DNA of 64,000 nucleotides from CAWCKS01 sp963763485 (GTDB taxonomy: Bacteria > Pseudomonadota > Alphaproteobacteria > Rhizobiales > Xanthobacteraceae), in assembly GCA_963763485.1 (NCBI GenBank), contig CAVXOW010000005.1, forward strand, positions 1,364,001 through 1,428,000, written 5' to 3'. Below, piece by piece: positions 52,282 through 62,054 of the stretch. How positions within the stretch are numbered: the stretch's first letter is position 1; the number at the start of each line of letters is the position of its first letter. The notes under the pieces are model-generated. The model was given only the letters and a program-made list of their open reading frames with translations, did no database searches and was not told the DNA's origin. The translations under genes were made by a program, and so were the position numbers.

Positions 52282-53001
52282 ATGAAAACAACTGACATCG
52301 ACTATTCCGTAGGCGGCACCAAATACATCGGCTATCTCGCGGTCGACGAGGCGCGCGGGGGAAAGCGGCCAGGCGTGCTGCTGGCGCCGGAAGGACCGGG
52401 GCTCGGCGATCTCTGCAAGTCGTTTGCGCGCAAGCTCGCCGATCTCGGCTATGTCGCTTACGCGATGGACTATCACGGCGGCGGTAAGGTCGTGGAACTG
52501 CCGGAGGCGATGGGCCGCATCCAGGCCTTCATGGCGAACCCGCAAGGGATCCGCGACATCGCGACCACGGCGCTGGGCGTGCTCAAGAGCCAGCCGCAGA
52601 CCGACACCGCGCGGCTCGCCGCGATCGGCTACTGCTTCGGCGGCACCACCGCGCTCGAGCTCGCGCGCTCCGGTGCCGATCTCAAGGCAGCGGTCGGCTT
52701 CCACTCCGGTCTCGGCACCGCGCGGCCGCAGGACGCAGCAAACATCAAGGCGAAAATCCTGGTCAATATCGGCGCCGACGACCCGATCATTCCGAAAGAG
52801 CAGCGGGTCGCGTTCGAGCAGGAGATGACCTCAGCCAAGGTCGATTGGCGCATGAACCTCTATGGCGGCGCCGGCCACAGCTTCACCAATCCGGACGTCG
52901 GTCGCCTCGGCCGGCCGGGCTTTGCCTATCACGAGCCGTCCGACCGCCGGTCGTGGACCGCGATGCTGGACCTGTTCGACGAGGTGTTTGGCAAGGTTTG
53001 A
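52282..53001 (+). CDS. Dienelactone hydrolase family protein
   Basis: A 239-residue alpha/beta hydrolase of the DLH family. The nucleophile is Cys in IGYCFGGTTALELA near residue 120; Asp lies in NIGADDPIIP near 170 and His in YGGAGHSFTNP near 202. Such enzymes open lactones or hydrolyse esters. The C-terminal YHEPSDRRSWTAMLDLFDEVF is the usual family end. ATG 52282 follows a strong AAAGGAGG. It is a single gene behind a repeat. Confidence 0.92.
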   Translation: MKTTDIDYSVGGTKYIGYLAVDEARGGKRPGVLLAPEGPGLGDLCKSFARKLADLGYVAYAMDYHGGGKVVELPEAMGRIQAFMANPQGIRDIATTALGVLKSQPQTDTARLAAIGYCFGGTTALELARSGADLKAAVGFHSGLGTARPQDAANIKAKILVNIGADDPIIPKEQRVAFEQEMTSAKVDWRMNLYGGAGHSFTNPDVGRLGRPGFAYHEPSDRRSWTAMLDLFDEVFGKV

Positions 53002-53062
53002 GGCTGCGCCAGCTTGGGGTCGGAAAACAAACAGGCGGGGCTGAACGCCTCGCCTTCCTCGA

Positions 53063-53082
53063 TTAGGTATCTAAATACCTAA
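53063..53082. other. Short palindrome TTAGGTAT-N4-ATACCTAA
   Basis: Perfect 8-bp arms around CTAA in an AT-rich patch between the convergent ends of the hydrolase and chemoreceptor genes. There is no T-run. It could be a terminator remnant or a protein-binding site. Confidence 0.5.
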
Positions 53083-53162
53083 ACCGCAAACCCGAAACCT
53101 GCACAAAAATCGGGATATTGCGAGCTATTTCACGGCCTTGCGCGTCACCGGTGGTCGCGCGC

Positions 53163-54845
53163 TCACGCCGCCCGGACGTTGCTCAGGAACTCGTCGACCT
53201 CGCTCTTCAACCGGTTACTTTCCTTCGACAACGACTGTGCCGATGCCAGCACCTGCGATGAGGCCGCACCGGTTTCGCCGGCGCCGCGGTTGACCTCGGT
53301 GGCGTTGGAGGCGACCTGCGAGGACATCTGCGCCGCCTGCTGAACGTTGCGGGCGATCTCCTGCGTGGCCGCGCCCTGTTCTTCGACCGCGGCGGCGATC
53401 GTCGAGGAAATCTCCGAGATCGTGTTGATGGTGGCGCTGATCTCCTTGATCGTCACGATCGAGGCGTCGGTTGCCGACTGCATGCCGGCGATCTGGGTCG
53501 TGATCTCCTCGGTCGCCTTCGCGGTCTGCGCGGCGAGCGCCTTTACTTCGGACGCAACCACCGCAAACCCGCGACCGGCTTCGCCGGCGCGCGCCGCTTC
53601 GATCGTTGCGTTGAGCGCGAGCAGATTGGTCTGCTCGGCGATCGCGGTGATCAGCTTGACGACGTCGCCGATGCGCGACGCCGCATGCGACAGCTCGGCG
53701 ATGCTGGCGTCGGTCTTTTCGGCCTGCGCCACCGCGCTCTTGGCGACGCGGGTCGCTTCATCCACCTGGCGGCCGATCTCGTTCACCGAGGAGGTGATCT
53801 CCTCGCAGGCGACCGATACCGACTGCACGTTGCTGGAGACATCCTGCGAAGCTGACGCGGCTTCGCCAGACAGCTTTTGCGTCACGTCCGCGGTCGACGT
53901 CAGCGTACCGGCCGAGGCTTCGAGTTCGGTCGAGGCCGCCGACAGCGAGCCGACCAGCTCGCCGACCATGGCTTCGAACCGCCTGGTGACCTCGTCGACG
54001 CGCTGGGCGCGCTGCAGCTTGACGACAGCCTCGGCGCTGGCTGCGTCCTCGGCGGCTTTCTTGGCGATCAGCGCATTCTTGAACACCTGCAGGGTGTCGG
54101 CCATCTTGCCGATCTCGGTGTGCTCGCCCTGATGCGGCACGTCGGCGGACAGGTCGCCGGCGCCGAGCTTCTGCATCGGCTGGACGATGGAGTCGATGCC
54201 GCGCGAGACGTCGCGGACCAGCGACAAGGCAATGAAGGCTCCGAGCAGCGTCATGACACCGACGATGCCGGCAAGCAGCCAGAATGCCGTCGTATAGCTT
54301 GCGCTGGCCGCCTGGCCTGCGGTATCGGCGCCGGCGTTATTGAGATCGATGTCCTTCTTCAGCGCGGCGTCGGCCTTCAGGCCGATGGGGTTGACCGTCG
54401 TCGCATTCTGGTCGCGCGCCTTGTCATTCTTGCCCTGGTCGGCAAGCGCGATCAGACCGTCGGTGCCTTTCATGTAGCTGGCCCAGTTGTCAGTGAACTC
54501 CTTGTAGATCGCGCGCTCTTCGTCCGTGCTGACATAGGGCTCGTAGTCCTTGCGGGCCTTCTCGGTACGCTCCGCAACCTTCTGCAGGGTCTCGCTGACC
54601 TTCATGCGGGCATCGACGTCGGTCTCGGCGACGTAGTCGCGAACCACGATCCGGTAGGTGATGGTTGAGGCGCGCAATTCGCCGAGCAGGCGCACGCTGG
54701 GCAGCCAGTTGGTCTCGATGTCGACTGCGTTGGCGTTGATCGCCCGCAGTTGCAGGATCGCAAAGATTCCGGTGCCGGCCAGTGCAAGCAACAGGAAAGC
54801 GACCGTGGCGATGATTTTGAGGCGGATCGAGTATTTCGAGAGCAT
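53163..54845 (-). CDS. Methyl-accepting chemotaxis protein
   Basis: A 560-residue chemoreceptor. A first transmembrane segment (IIATVAFLLLALAGTGIFAI) is followed by a periplasmic four-helix-bundle sensor (about 35-185), a second segment (FWLLAGIVGVMTLLGAFIAL), a HAMP domain and a signalling coiled coil. The tip, EQTNLLALNATIEAARAGEAGRGFAVVA, binds CheA/CheW. The C-terminus lacks a CheR-tethering pentapeptide. ATG 54845 is preferred to one two codons earlier. The ligand is unknown, and no che genes are nearby. Confidence 0.95.
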   Translation of the reverse strand: MLSKYSIRLKIIATVAFLLLALAGTGIFAILQLRAINANAVDIETNWLPSVRLLGELRASTITYRIVVRDYVAETDVDARMKVSETLQKVAERTEKARKDYEPYVSTDEERAIYKEFTDNWASYMKGTDGLIALADQGKNDKARDQNATTVNPIGLKADAALKKDIDLNNAGADTAGQAASASYTTAFWLLAGIVGVMTLLGAFIALSLVRDVSRGIDSIVQPMQKLGAGDLSADVPHQGEHTEIGKMADTLQVFKNALIAKKAAEDAASAEAVVKLQRAQRVDEVTRRFEAMVGELVGSLSAASTELEASAGTLTSTADVTQKLSGEAASASQDVSSNVQSVSVACEEITSSVNEIGRQVDEATRVAKSAVAQAEKTDASIAELSHAASRIGDVVKLITAIAEQTNLLALNATIEAARAGEAGRGFAVVASEVKALAAQTAKATEEITTQIAGMQSATDASIVTIKEISATINTISEISSTIAAAVEEQGAATQEIARNVQQAAQMSSQVASNATEVNRGAGETGAASSQVLASAQSLSKESNRLKSEVDEFLSNVRAA

Positions 54846-55147
54846 GACCAATCCTTGATCATCGCCTGGCCCCAGGACGGACCAGACGATGGTGCTCCAC
54901 AGCGGAAGCGAGCATGGTTTTCAGAGTAGAGGCCGCGGTCGTAACCCCCTGCGACTGCAGACCGTGGCCCCGGTGGAATATTCGTCGCCATCGTGGGTGA
55001 TTCAAATGAAGAGGTGGTAAACCGATGCGGTCGCTACCTCGCCAAAAATTGTGCGTTTTTCGAATGCCACAATGCCCAAAATGCATGTTCATGCTTCCCC
55101 GGAGGGAACCTCCATGGCAGCATTGAGAAAACGACGGGAGGACCACG
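54846..55147. other. Divergent promoter region, no gene recognised
   Basis: 302 bp between the chemoreceptor and DUF1194 starts. AT-rich tracts (AAAAATTGTGCG, TTTTTCGAATG) near 55040-55070 may belong to the DUF1194 promoter. Small frames here have unlikely composition. Confidence 0.4.
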
Positions 55148-55990
55148 ATGCGCTGGTATGTCTCGATCGGTGCGGCGCTCCTGGGAGGAGCGCTGGTTGG
55201 CGGCGACGTTACGGGCCTCGCCGCGCCTGTTTCCGGCATAAGAGTGGCGGACGATCGTTCCACCGCGGAGCCCGTAGATGTCGAACTCGTTCTCGCCACC
55301 GACGTTTCCTACTCGATGGACCTCGACGAACTGGCAGTCCAGCGCGAAGGATACGCCGATGCGCTCATTTCAAGCGAGTTCCTGCAGGCGCTGAAGACCG
55401 GGCACCGCGGCAAGGTCGCCGTTACCTATTTTGAATGGGCGGCGTCGAATGACCAGAAAATCGTCATTCCCTGGCGGCTGATCGACGGGCCGGAGTCGGC
55501 CGGCGCGGTGTCCGACGAAATCCGCAAGATTCCGGTTCGGCGCGCCTCGCGAACCTCGATCTCCGGTGCAATCAACTTCGCCATGCCGTTGTTCGACAAC
55601 TCTGGCTACAACGGAGTGCGGCGCGTCATCGATATCTCAGGTGATGGTCCGAACAACAATGGCGAGCCTGTCGCCATCGCTCGGGAAGCCGCCCTGCAGA
55701 AGGGCATCGTCATCAACGGTCTGCCGATCATGGTCAAGGAACCGTCGTATTCCACCATGGATATCGAGAATCTCGATTGGTACTACGAAGACTGTGTGAT
55801 CGGCGGTCCCGGGGCCTTTGTGATCCCGATCAAGGGCAAGGATCAATTCAAGGAAGCGATCCGCACCAAACTGGTGCTCGAGGTCGCGGGCCGTCAGCCG
55901 GAGCGCAAGGTGATCCCGGTCGCCGACAAGGAGCCGCGGGTGTCCTGCACAATCGGTGAGCAGATGTGGCAGCAGCGCTGGGGGCGCTAG
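55148..55990 (+). CDS. DUF1194 secreted protein with von Willebrand A-like fold
   Basis: A 280-residue exported protein. The N-terminus MRWYVSIGAALLGGALVGG is a signal peptide. DVELVLATDVSYSMDLDEL carries a MIDAS-like D-x-S-x-S metal motif, and RRVIDISGDGPNNNGEPVA and the C-terminal Cys pair (YEDCVIGG, VSCTIGE) fit the DUF1194 family. The role is unknown. A GGGAGGACC ribosome site precedes the start. The stop overlaps the convergent RNA methyltransferase stop by 4 bp. Confidence 0.88.
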   Translation: MRWYVSIGAALLGGALVGGDVTGLAAPVSGIRVADDRSTAEPVDVELVLATDVSYSMDLDELAVQREGYADALISSEFLQALKTGHRGKVAVTYFEWAASNDQKIVIPWRLIDGPESAGAVSDEIRKIPVRRASRTSISGAINFAMPLFDNSGYNGVRRVIDISGDGPNNNGEPVAIAREAALQKGIVINGLPIMVKEPSYSTMDIENLDWYYEDCVIGGPGAFVIPIKGKDQFKEAIRTKLVLEVAGRQPERKVIPVADKEPRVSCTIGEQMWQQRWGR

Positions 55991-57225
55991 CGCTCGAAGC
56001 GCGCCACCAGTTCCACATGCGGCGAATACTTGAACTGGTCGATCGGCGCGACGGTGCCGATGCGGTAGCCGCCGGCTATCAGGATTTGTGCATCACGGGC
56101 GAATGTCGCGGGATTGCAGGAGATCGCGACGATCACGGGCACCTGGCTGGCCGCCAGTTGTTGCGCCTGTGCCAGTGCGCCCTGGCGCGGCGGATCGAAG
56201 ACCACGACGTCAACGTCGCGCAATTCCGCCGCAGCCAGAGGACGGCGAAACAGGTCGCGCGTTTCGGCAGTCACCGGCTTCAAGCCCTTGGTTGACGCGG
56301 CGGCTTTTACGAGCGCTGCGATCGCAGCCGCCTCGGCGTCATAGGCGCGAACTCGCGCGCCTTCGGCAAGCCGCAGCACGAATGGCCCAACGCCACAGAA
56401 CAGGTCGGCGATGACGGCCGCTTTGGCGCAAGCGGCGGCAACGCGCGTGGCGAGCGCTTCTTCGCCGGCGGCGGTCGCCTGCAAGAAACTGCCCGGCGGC
56501 AGCGTCACTTCGGCCTTGCCCATCTTGATCGCGGGCTGTGCCCGTAGTGCGATCAACTCGCTGTGGCGCGTCAGTCGGGCAAGACGATATTGCTCGGCCA
56601 CCGCGGCGAGCTTCTGCATCGACTGCGGCGGCAGCGCGCCGGATCCGCGCGCGTCGACGTCGAGCCCGTTGCGGGTTGCGGTTAACTGGATATCGAGCGC
56701 TTTGCCGGTCGGGCGGAGGACCTCGGCGATCGCTTCGGCAATCTTAAGCGAATTCGCGAGTTCGGGCGCGAGAATCGGGCATTGGTCGATGGGCACGATC
56801 TCGCGCGAGAACGCCGCAGCGAAGCCGACCCGCTCGACATCGTGGGTGCCGATACGGGCATGAAGGACAGTGCGGCGGCGGCCCTTGCCGTGGGCATCGA
56901 CCAGCGTTGCAACGTCGCAATCGATCTTCGCGAGTTGCAGCTGTTCGATGACAAGATCGCGCTTCCAGGCGCGATAATTGTCGTCTCTCCAGTGTTGGAC
57001 GGCGCAGCCGCCACAAACGCCGAAGTGCGGGCAGATGGGCTCGATCCGGTCGGCGTTCGGCGTGTCGACGCGCACGAGGTGGCGCCGGTCGGGATGGTTT
57101 GCGACCCGTTCGACCTCGACTTGTTCTCCGGGCAGTGCATACGGGACGTAAACTGGCTGGCCGTCGACCAGCGCAACACCATCGCCGCGATGACCGATGT
57201 GATCGATCGTCAGCACGTCAACCAC
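55987..57225 (-). CDS. 23S rRNA/tRNA uracil-C5 methyltransferase (RumA/TrmA family)
   Basis: A 412-residue enzyme. A TRAM-like N-terminal domain (VLTIDHIGHRGDGVALVDG) and a 4Fe-4S cluster set CPHFGVCGGC precede the SAM domain IADLFCGVGPFVLRLAEG. FDPPRQGALAQ and the catalytic Cys in VAISCNPATFARD complete the active site. I chose a GTG at 57225, which overlaps the tlyA stop and gives the family's usual start; ATG 57258 would add 11 residues. It is the end of a minus-strand operon with tlyA. Confidence 0.9.
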   Translation of the reverse strand: MVDVLTIDHIGHRGDGVALVDGQPVYVPYALPGEQVEVERVANHPDRRHLVRVDTPNADRIEPICPHFGVCGGCAVQHWRDDNYRAWKRDLVIEQLQLAKIDCDVATLVDAHGKGRRRTVLHARIGTHDVERVGFAAAFSREIVPIDQCPILAPELANSLKIAEAIAEVLRPTGKALDIQLTATRNGLDVDARGSGALPPQSMQKLAAVAEQYRLARLTRHSELIALRAQPAIKMGKAEVTLPPGSFLQATAAGEEALATRVAAACAKAAVIADLFCGVGPFVLRLAEGARVRAYDAEAAAIAALVKAAASTKGLKPVTAETRDLFRRPLAAAELRDVDVVVFDPPRQGALAQAQQLAASQVPVIVAISCNPATFARDAQILIAGGYRIGTVAPIDQFKYSPHVELVARFER

Positions 57226-57958
57226 GGCGCGCCCCCAGGAAGAACTCGCGATTGCCATCGCCGCCTGGAATGACAGACGGAAAGACCTCGATGTCGATAC
57301 ACCCAAGGTTTGCGGCGAACGTTGTGATGTCCAGGCACACTGCATCGTGAACGGCGGGATCGCGAACGATGCCTTTCTTGATGGCGGTTCGCCGCGCCTC
57401 GAATTGCGGCTTGATCAGCGCAAGCAGATGGCACGGCGCAGCCGCAAGCTCGAGCGCGACGGACAGCACGTGCTTCAGCGAAATGAAGCTGACGTCGATC
57501 ACGACGACATCCGGCCGCACCGGCAAACGCTTGCCGGCGAAATTCCGGATATCGGTTTCCTCCATCGAGAGAATCTTTGGATGGTTTCGCAGCGACGGGT
57601 GCAGCTGAGCCTTTCCGACGTCGATCGCGCAGACAAGACGCGCGCCGTTTTGCAGCAGCACCTCGGTGAATCCCCCGGTCGAGGCGCCGACGTCGAGACA
57701 GACATGATCATCGATGTCGATGGGAAAATGCTCCAGCGCCGCGGCAAGCTTGACGCCTCCACGCGAGACCCAGGGGTGTGCCGGCGCGGCCTGAAGCTCG
57801 GCGTCGGCCGGAATTTCATCGGAAGCCTTCAGTACCGGTTTGCCGTCGGCACTGACATGGCCGGCCGCGATCGCGGCCTGCGCCTTGGCGCGACTTTCGA
57901 ACAGGCCGCGCTCGACCAGCAGGCGATCGGCACGTTGGCGAGGGCTCCTTGCGCTCAT
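57218..57958 (-). CDS. tlyA: TlyA-family rRNA 2'-O-methyltransferase / hemolysin-like protein
   Basis: A 246-residue protein with an N-terminal S4 RNA-binding domain (RADRLLVERGLFESRAKAQAAIAAGHV) and an FtsJ-like methyltransferase domain: CLDVGASTGGFTEVLLQNGA (SAM loop), DVSFISLKHVL and LIKPQFEA with the catalytic Lys. Family members methylate rRNA. It starts at ATG 57958, 23 bp after the deoxyribosyltransferase stop. Confidence 0.93.
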   Translation of the reverse strand: MSARSPRQRADRLLVERGLFESRAKAQAAIAAGHVSADGKPVLKASDEIPADAELQAAPAHPWVSRGGVKLAAALEHFPIDIDDHVCLDVGASTGGFTEVLLQNGARLVCAIDVGKAQLHPSLRNHPKILSMEETDIRNFAGKRLPVRPDVVVIDVSFISLKHVLSVALELAAAPCHLLALIKPQFEARRTAIKKGIVRDPAVHDAVCLDITTFAANLGCIDIEVFPSVIPGGDGNREFFLGARRG

Positions 57959-57981
57959 CGTGTCACCCGGTATTGCGGCGT

Positions 57982-58530
57982 TCATCGCCGGCGCGATTTG
58001 AGAAGCCGCAGGCATGCCTCGAATGCCGTAAGATCCTGCCAGGGATTGGCGGGCGTGGCGTCGGGGACAACCAGCGCACAGCCGTGCAGGTCAAGCCCGT
58101 GCACGATCATAAGATTGTCGACCAACCCGAAATCTTCAATGACGAGGCCGGCGTCATCGAATAGCAAACCTTCGGCCCCGCTCACGGGTCGCGCTTGCGT
58201 TACCCGGTCGCGATACGCGAGCCGGTCGTTGGAATAGCCAAGGCAGAGCTTGCCCCGGCCGGCCATGTAGCCGAGTTCATAGACGGTGCCGGCATCGGCG
58301 CTCGGCCCGCGAAACGGGGTCAGGTTGGCGATGATGGCATCCGCCTCATCCATCATAGCGCGATTGGCGCGAAAGATCTGCATCGACGCGTCAGGCGCGG
58401 CGAGGTCGACGACGTTGTCGAGCGGAAACAGGCCGATGAAGCCATGGTGCTCGCACAGCTCGCGCTTGCGACGCCCTGTTTCGATTGCGTCCAGCAGAAA
58501 AACATCGGGGCCGGCGAGATAGATCTTCAT
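57982..58530 (-). CDS. Nucleoside 2-deoxyribosyltransferase
   Basis: A 182-residue enzyme that swaps or hydrolyses bases on 2-deoxynucleosides. IYLAGPDVFLLDAIETG, the catalytic Glu in DAGTVYELGYMAGRGK and ANLTPFRGPSADAGT are typical. The C-terminal half may be a regional variant. It lies between dxs and tlyA on the same strand. Confidence 0.88.
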   Translation of the reverse strand: MKIYLAGPDVFLLDAIETGRRKRELCEHHGFIGLFPLDNVVDLAAPDASMQIFRANRAMMDEADAIIANLTPFRGPSADAGTVYELGYMAGRGKLCLGYSNDRLAYRDRVTQARPVSGAEGLLFDDAGLVIEDFGLVDNLMIVHGLDLHGCALVVPDATPANPWQDLTAFEACLRLLKSRRR

Positions 58531-58563
58531 CGCCGGCCCCGATCGATGACCCTGTTGTGGAAT

Positions 58564-60489
58564 TTAGGCGAGCTTCACCGTCTCGGTCTTGATGTCCTTG
58601 CCGAGCGCCTCGAACACCTTCTTGACGATGCCTTTGCCGTCCAGGCCGGCATAGGCATACATCGCCGCCGGCGTGTCGTGATCGATGAAGACGTCGGGCA
58701 GGATCATCGAGCGGATGCGCAATCCGCGATCCAGCGCGCCGTGATCGGACAGCGTCTGCAGCACGTGCGAACCGAACCCGCCGACCGAACCTTCCTCGAT
58801 CGTGATCAGCACCTCATGCTCGCGCGCGAGGCGGAGCAGGAGATCGACGTCGAGCGGCTTCATGAAGCGCGCGTCCGCAACCGTGGTCGAAAGCCCGTAG
58901 GTGGCGAGCTCGTCGGCCGCTTTCTCGCATTCGGCCAGTCGGGTGCCGAACGAGAGCAGCGCAATCTTGCTGCCTTCACGGATGATCCGGCCCTTGCCGA
59001 TCTCGAGCGGAACACCGAACTCGGGCATCTCGATGCCGCGGCCTTCGCCGCGCGGATAGCGCAGCGCGCTCGGCCGGTCGTCGATCGCGACTTGCGTGGC
59101 GACCATGTGGACGAGGTCGGCTTCGTCGCCCGCCGCCATGATGACGAAGCCGGGCAGGCAGCCGAGATAGGCACTATCAAACGAACCGGCGTGGGTCGCG
59201 CCGTCGGCGCCAACCAGGCCGGCGCGATCGATCGCGAAACGGACCGGCAGCTTCTGGATCGCGACGTCATGCACGACCTGGTCGTAACCGCGTTGCAGGA
59301 ACGTCGAGTAGATCGCGCAGAACGGCTTGTAACCCTCGGTCGCAAGGCCGGCGGCGAACGTCACGGCATGCTGCTCGGCGATGCCGACGTCGAAGGTGCG
59401 CTTCGGGAACGCCTTCTGGAAGATGTCGATGCCGGTGCCGGACGGCATGGCCGCGGTAATGCCGACAATCTTGTCGTCCTTCTGTGCTTCCTTGACGAGG
59501 CTCTGGCCGAACACGTTCTGGTAGGAGGGCGCGTTCGATTTTGCCTTGCTCTGTGCGCCGGTCGCGACGTCGAACTTGACCACCGCATGATATTTGTCCG
59601 CGGCCGCTTCGGCGGGCGGATAGCCCTTGCCCTTCTTGGTCACGACGTGGACCAGGATCGGGCCGCGCGTGGAGTCACGTACGTTGGTCAGGACCGGCAG
59701 CAGATGGTCCATGTTATGGCCGTCGATCGGGCCCACGTAATAGAAGCCGAGCTCCTCGAACAGTGTGCCGCCGCCGACCATGAAGCCGCGCGAGTATTCC
59801 TCAGCGCGCAGCGTGCGGTCCTCGAGAACCTTAGGCAGGCGATGGGCGAGCTTCTGCACGATGTCGCGGACCGACTGATAGGTGCGGCCTGAATACAGGC
59901 GCGATAGGTAAGCCGACATCGCGCCGACCGGCGGCGCGATCGACATGTCATTGTCGTTGAGGATCACGATCAGGCGCGAGTTCAATGCGCCGGCGTTGTT
60001 CATCGCCTCGTAGGCCATGCCGGCGGACATCGCGCCGTCGCCGATCACCGCAATCACGTTGTTGTTGGCGCCTGCGAGATCGCGCGCCACCGCCATACCG
60101 AGGCCGGCCGAGATCGAGGTCGAGGAGTGCGCGGCGCCGAACGGATCGTAGTCGCTCTCCGAGCGCTTGGTGAAGCCCGACAGGCCGCCGCCGGTGCGCA
60201 GCGTGCGGATACGGTCGCGCCGGCCGGTCAGGATCTTGTGCGGGTAGGCCTGATGGCCGACGTCCCAGATCAGGCGGTCGCGCGGCGTGTCGAACACGTA
60301 GTGAATGGCCGTGGTCAATTCGACGACGCCGAGGCCGGCGCCGAAATGGCCGCCCGTGACGGACACTGCGTCAATGGTCTCCTGGCGGAGCTCATCGGCG
60401 ACCTGACGCATCTGCTCAGGTTTCAGCTTGCGCAGGTCTTCCGGTGTTTTGATCGTATCGAGAAGCGGTGTCTTACTCATGTTGCCCAA
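58564..60489 (-). CDS. dxs: 1-deoxy-D-xylulose-5-phosphate synthase
   Basis: A 641-residue thiamine-diphosphate enzyme, first step of the non-mevalonate isoprenoid pathway (pyruvate + glyceraldehyde 3-phosphate). The N-terminal part shows WDVGHQAYPHKILTGR and GDGAMSAGMAYEAMNNAG (ThDP/Mg). The middle carries VGIAEQHAVTFAAGLA with the catalytic Glu and PVRFAIDRAGLVGADGATHAG; the C-terminal transketolase domain is complete. The neighbouring order xseB, dxs, tlyA is conserved in Rhizobiales. Confidence 0.97.
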   Translation of the reverse strand: MGNMSKTPLLDTIKTPEDLRKLKPEQMRQVADELRQETIDAVSVTGGHFGAGLGVVELTTAIHYVFDTPRDRLIWDVGHQAYPHKILTGRRDRIRTLRTGGGLSGFTKRSESDYDPFGAAHSSTSISAGLGMAVARDLAGANNNVIAVIGDGAMSAGMAYEAMNNAGALNSRLIVILNDNDMSIAPPVGAMSAYLSRLYSGRTYQSVRDIVQKLAHRLPKVLEDRTLRAEEYSRGFMVGGGTLFEELGFYYVGPIDGHNMDHLLPVLTNVRDSTRGPILVHVVTKKGKGYPPAEAAADKYHAVVKFDVATGAQSKAKSNAPSYQNVFGQSLVKEAQKDDKIVGITAAMPSGTGIDIFQKAFPKRTFDVGIAEQHAVTFAAGLATEGYKPFCAIYSTFLQRGYDQVVHDVAIQKLPVRFAIDRAGLVGADGATHAGSFDSAYLGCLPGFVIMAAGDEADLVHMVATQVAIDDRPSALRYPRGEGRGIEMPEFGVPLEIGKGRIIREGSKIALLSFGTRLAECEKAADELATYGLSTTVADARFMKPLDVDLLLRLAREHEVLITIEEGSVGGFGSHVLQTLSDHGALDRGLRIRSMILPDVFIDHDTPAAMYAYAGLDGKGIVKKVFEALGKDIKTETVKLA

Positions 60490-60786
60490 CGGTCATGATT
60501 GAAGTTGCACGCGCGAAGTTATTCTTAGCGCTCAATAATTCGGCTTTCAGCCATACACCAAAGGCATCGGGGACGCCAAGGGCGCGAGCTCCTCAAGTTA
60601 GGTCTGGAGGCGACTGCGGACGGTTCAATCCTCAGTGTAATTGATCACAACTGGCCAAATTTGCGCCAGTTCCAGCCAATATGCGCCCGTCGGTCCCCAA
60701 TCGTCATTTACCATAGTACGCAGTGCAATATTTGGTCCAGCAGGATCGGCATCAAGGGGGAGGGTGGGCCAGTACCGGCAGCCGGG
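60490..60786. other. Intergenic region between xseB and dxs, no gene recognised
   Basis: 297 bp with no convincing frame on either strand. It is more AT-rich than its neighbours (e.g. AATAATTCGGC, GTAATTGATCACAACTGG) and may hold a dxs promoter. The unusual gap size for this normally tight gene pair is worth noting. Confidence 0.4.
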
Positions 60787-61038
60787 TCAGGCGACATCCA
60801 GGGGCTCAGTTCCCGTTGGCCGGCCGCCCGCATCAGTCGTGATCTTGTCGACGCGTGCCTCGGCCTGCCGCAACAGCTCGTCGCAGCGCCGCTTCAGGGC
60901 CTCGCCGCGCTCATAGATCGCGACCGACTCTTCCAGCGGAACCTTGCCTTCCTCGAGCCGCTTGACGATCGACTCAAGCTCTTCGATTGCTCGCTCGAAC
61001 GTCAGGCGCTTCACATCGGCATTAACGCTTTCGGCCAT
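60787..61038 (-). CDS. xseB: Exodeoxyribonuclease VII small subunit
   Basis: An 83-residue helical subunit of exonuclease VII, which degrades single-stranded DNA together with XseA. The core FERAIEELESIVKRLEEGKV and the following EESVAIYERGEALKRRCDELL are near consensus. The tail is short and acidic. It begins the segment upstream of dxs. Confidence 0.93.
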   Translation of the reverse strand: MAESVNADVKRLTFERAIEELESIVKRLEEGKVPLEESVAIYERGEALKRRCDELLRQAEARVDKITTDAGGRPTGTEPLDVA

Positions 61039-61124
61039 GGTTTCTTCGACGTTTTTGATTGGTGAATCGGCCCCGTAACCTAGCAGCTATTGCGAAGCCA
61101 ATGTGGCGGATTCCGGCTGATGCG

Positions 61125-62054
61125 CTAGCCGCGCATCAGCGCCGTGACATGGGCATCCACCGACTCGGCGAGCCCCTGCAGGTCGTAGCCGCCTTCGAGC
61201 ACCGAGACAACCCGCCCCTCGGCCGTCGCGTCGGCGACTTCCATCAGCTTCTGCGTGACCCAGCGATAATCCTCGGCCTTGAGATTGAGGTTGGCGAGCG
61301 GATCGCGGAAGTGCGCGTCGAAGCCGGCCGATATCATCACGAGTTCGGGCGCAAATGATTTCAGGCGCGGCAGGATTGTTGCCTCAAACGCCTCGCGAAA
61401 CGCTGCGCCGCCATCGCCGGCGCGCAGCGGCGCGTTGACGATGGTGTCACGTTCGCCGCGTTCCGAGATCGCGCCGGTGCCGGGATAGAGCGGCATTTCA
61501 TGGGTCGAGCAGTACATCACGGTGGGATCGGCCCAGAAGATCTCCTGCGTGCCGTTGCCGTGATGGACGTCGAAATCGATCACCGCGGCGCGGCTGATGC
61601 CGTACTTGCGTTGTGCATAGCGCGCCGCGATCGCGACATTGTTGAAGAAGCAAAACCCCATCGGCCGCAGGCTCTCGGCATGATGTCCTGGCGGGCGCGT
61701 GGCGACAAACGCGTTCTGGGCCGCGCCGGTCATCACCGCGTCCGTTGCGGCAAGCGCCCCGCCGGTCGATCGCAACATCGCCTCGAGGCTGCCTGGCGAC
61801 ATCGAGGTGTCGGCGTCGATGTGGACGAAGCCTTCCTTCGGAGCACGATGGCGAATTTCTGCAATCTCGTGCTCCGAATGGCAGAGCGCGATCGTCTCGA
61901 AGGAGGCACGCGGTGCGAGGTCGCGGCTCAGGAACTGGAAACGCTCCTGCCCGAGCACCTGCTCGATGGCGCGCAACCGGTCCGCCCGCTCCGGATGGCC
62001 CGGCGGATTGACATGCTCGAGACATGCGGGATGGGAGATCAGGAGCGTCGTCAT
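61125..62054 (-). CDS. Histone deacetylase-family protein
   Basis: A 309-residue arginase-like deacetylase. RPPGHHAESLRPMGFCFFNN holds the catalytic His pair, IDFDVHHGNGTQEIFWADP supplies two zinc ligands, SAGFDAHFRDPLANL the third, and LEGGYDLQGLAESV the Tyr. Bacterial relatives act on acetylpolyamines or other N-acetyl amides; the substrate is unknown. It lies upstream of xseB on the same strand. Confidence 0.93.
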   Translation of the reverse strand: MTTLLISHPACLEHVNPPGHPERADRLRAIEQVLGQERFQFLSRDLAPRASFETIALCHSEHEIAEIRHRAPKEGFVHIDADTSMSPGSLEAMLRSTGGALAATDAVMTGAAQNAFVATRPPGHHAESLRPMGFCFFNNVAIAARYAQRKYGISRAAVIDFDVHHGNGTQEIFWADPTVMYCSTHEMPLYPGTGAISERGERDTIVNAPLRAGDGGAAFREAFEATILPRLKSFAPELVMISAGFDAHFRDPLANLNLKAEDYRWVTQKLMEVADATAEGRVVSVLEGGYDLQGLAESVDAHVTALMRG

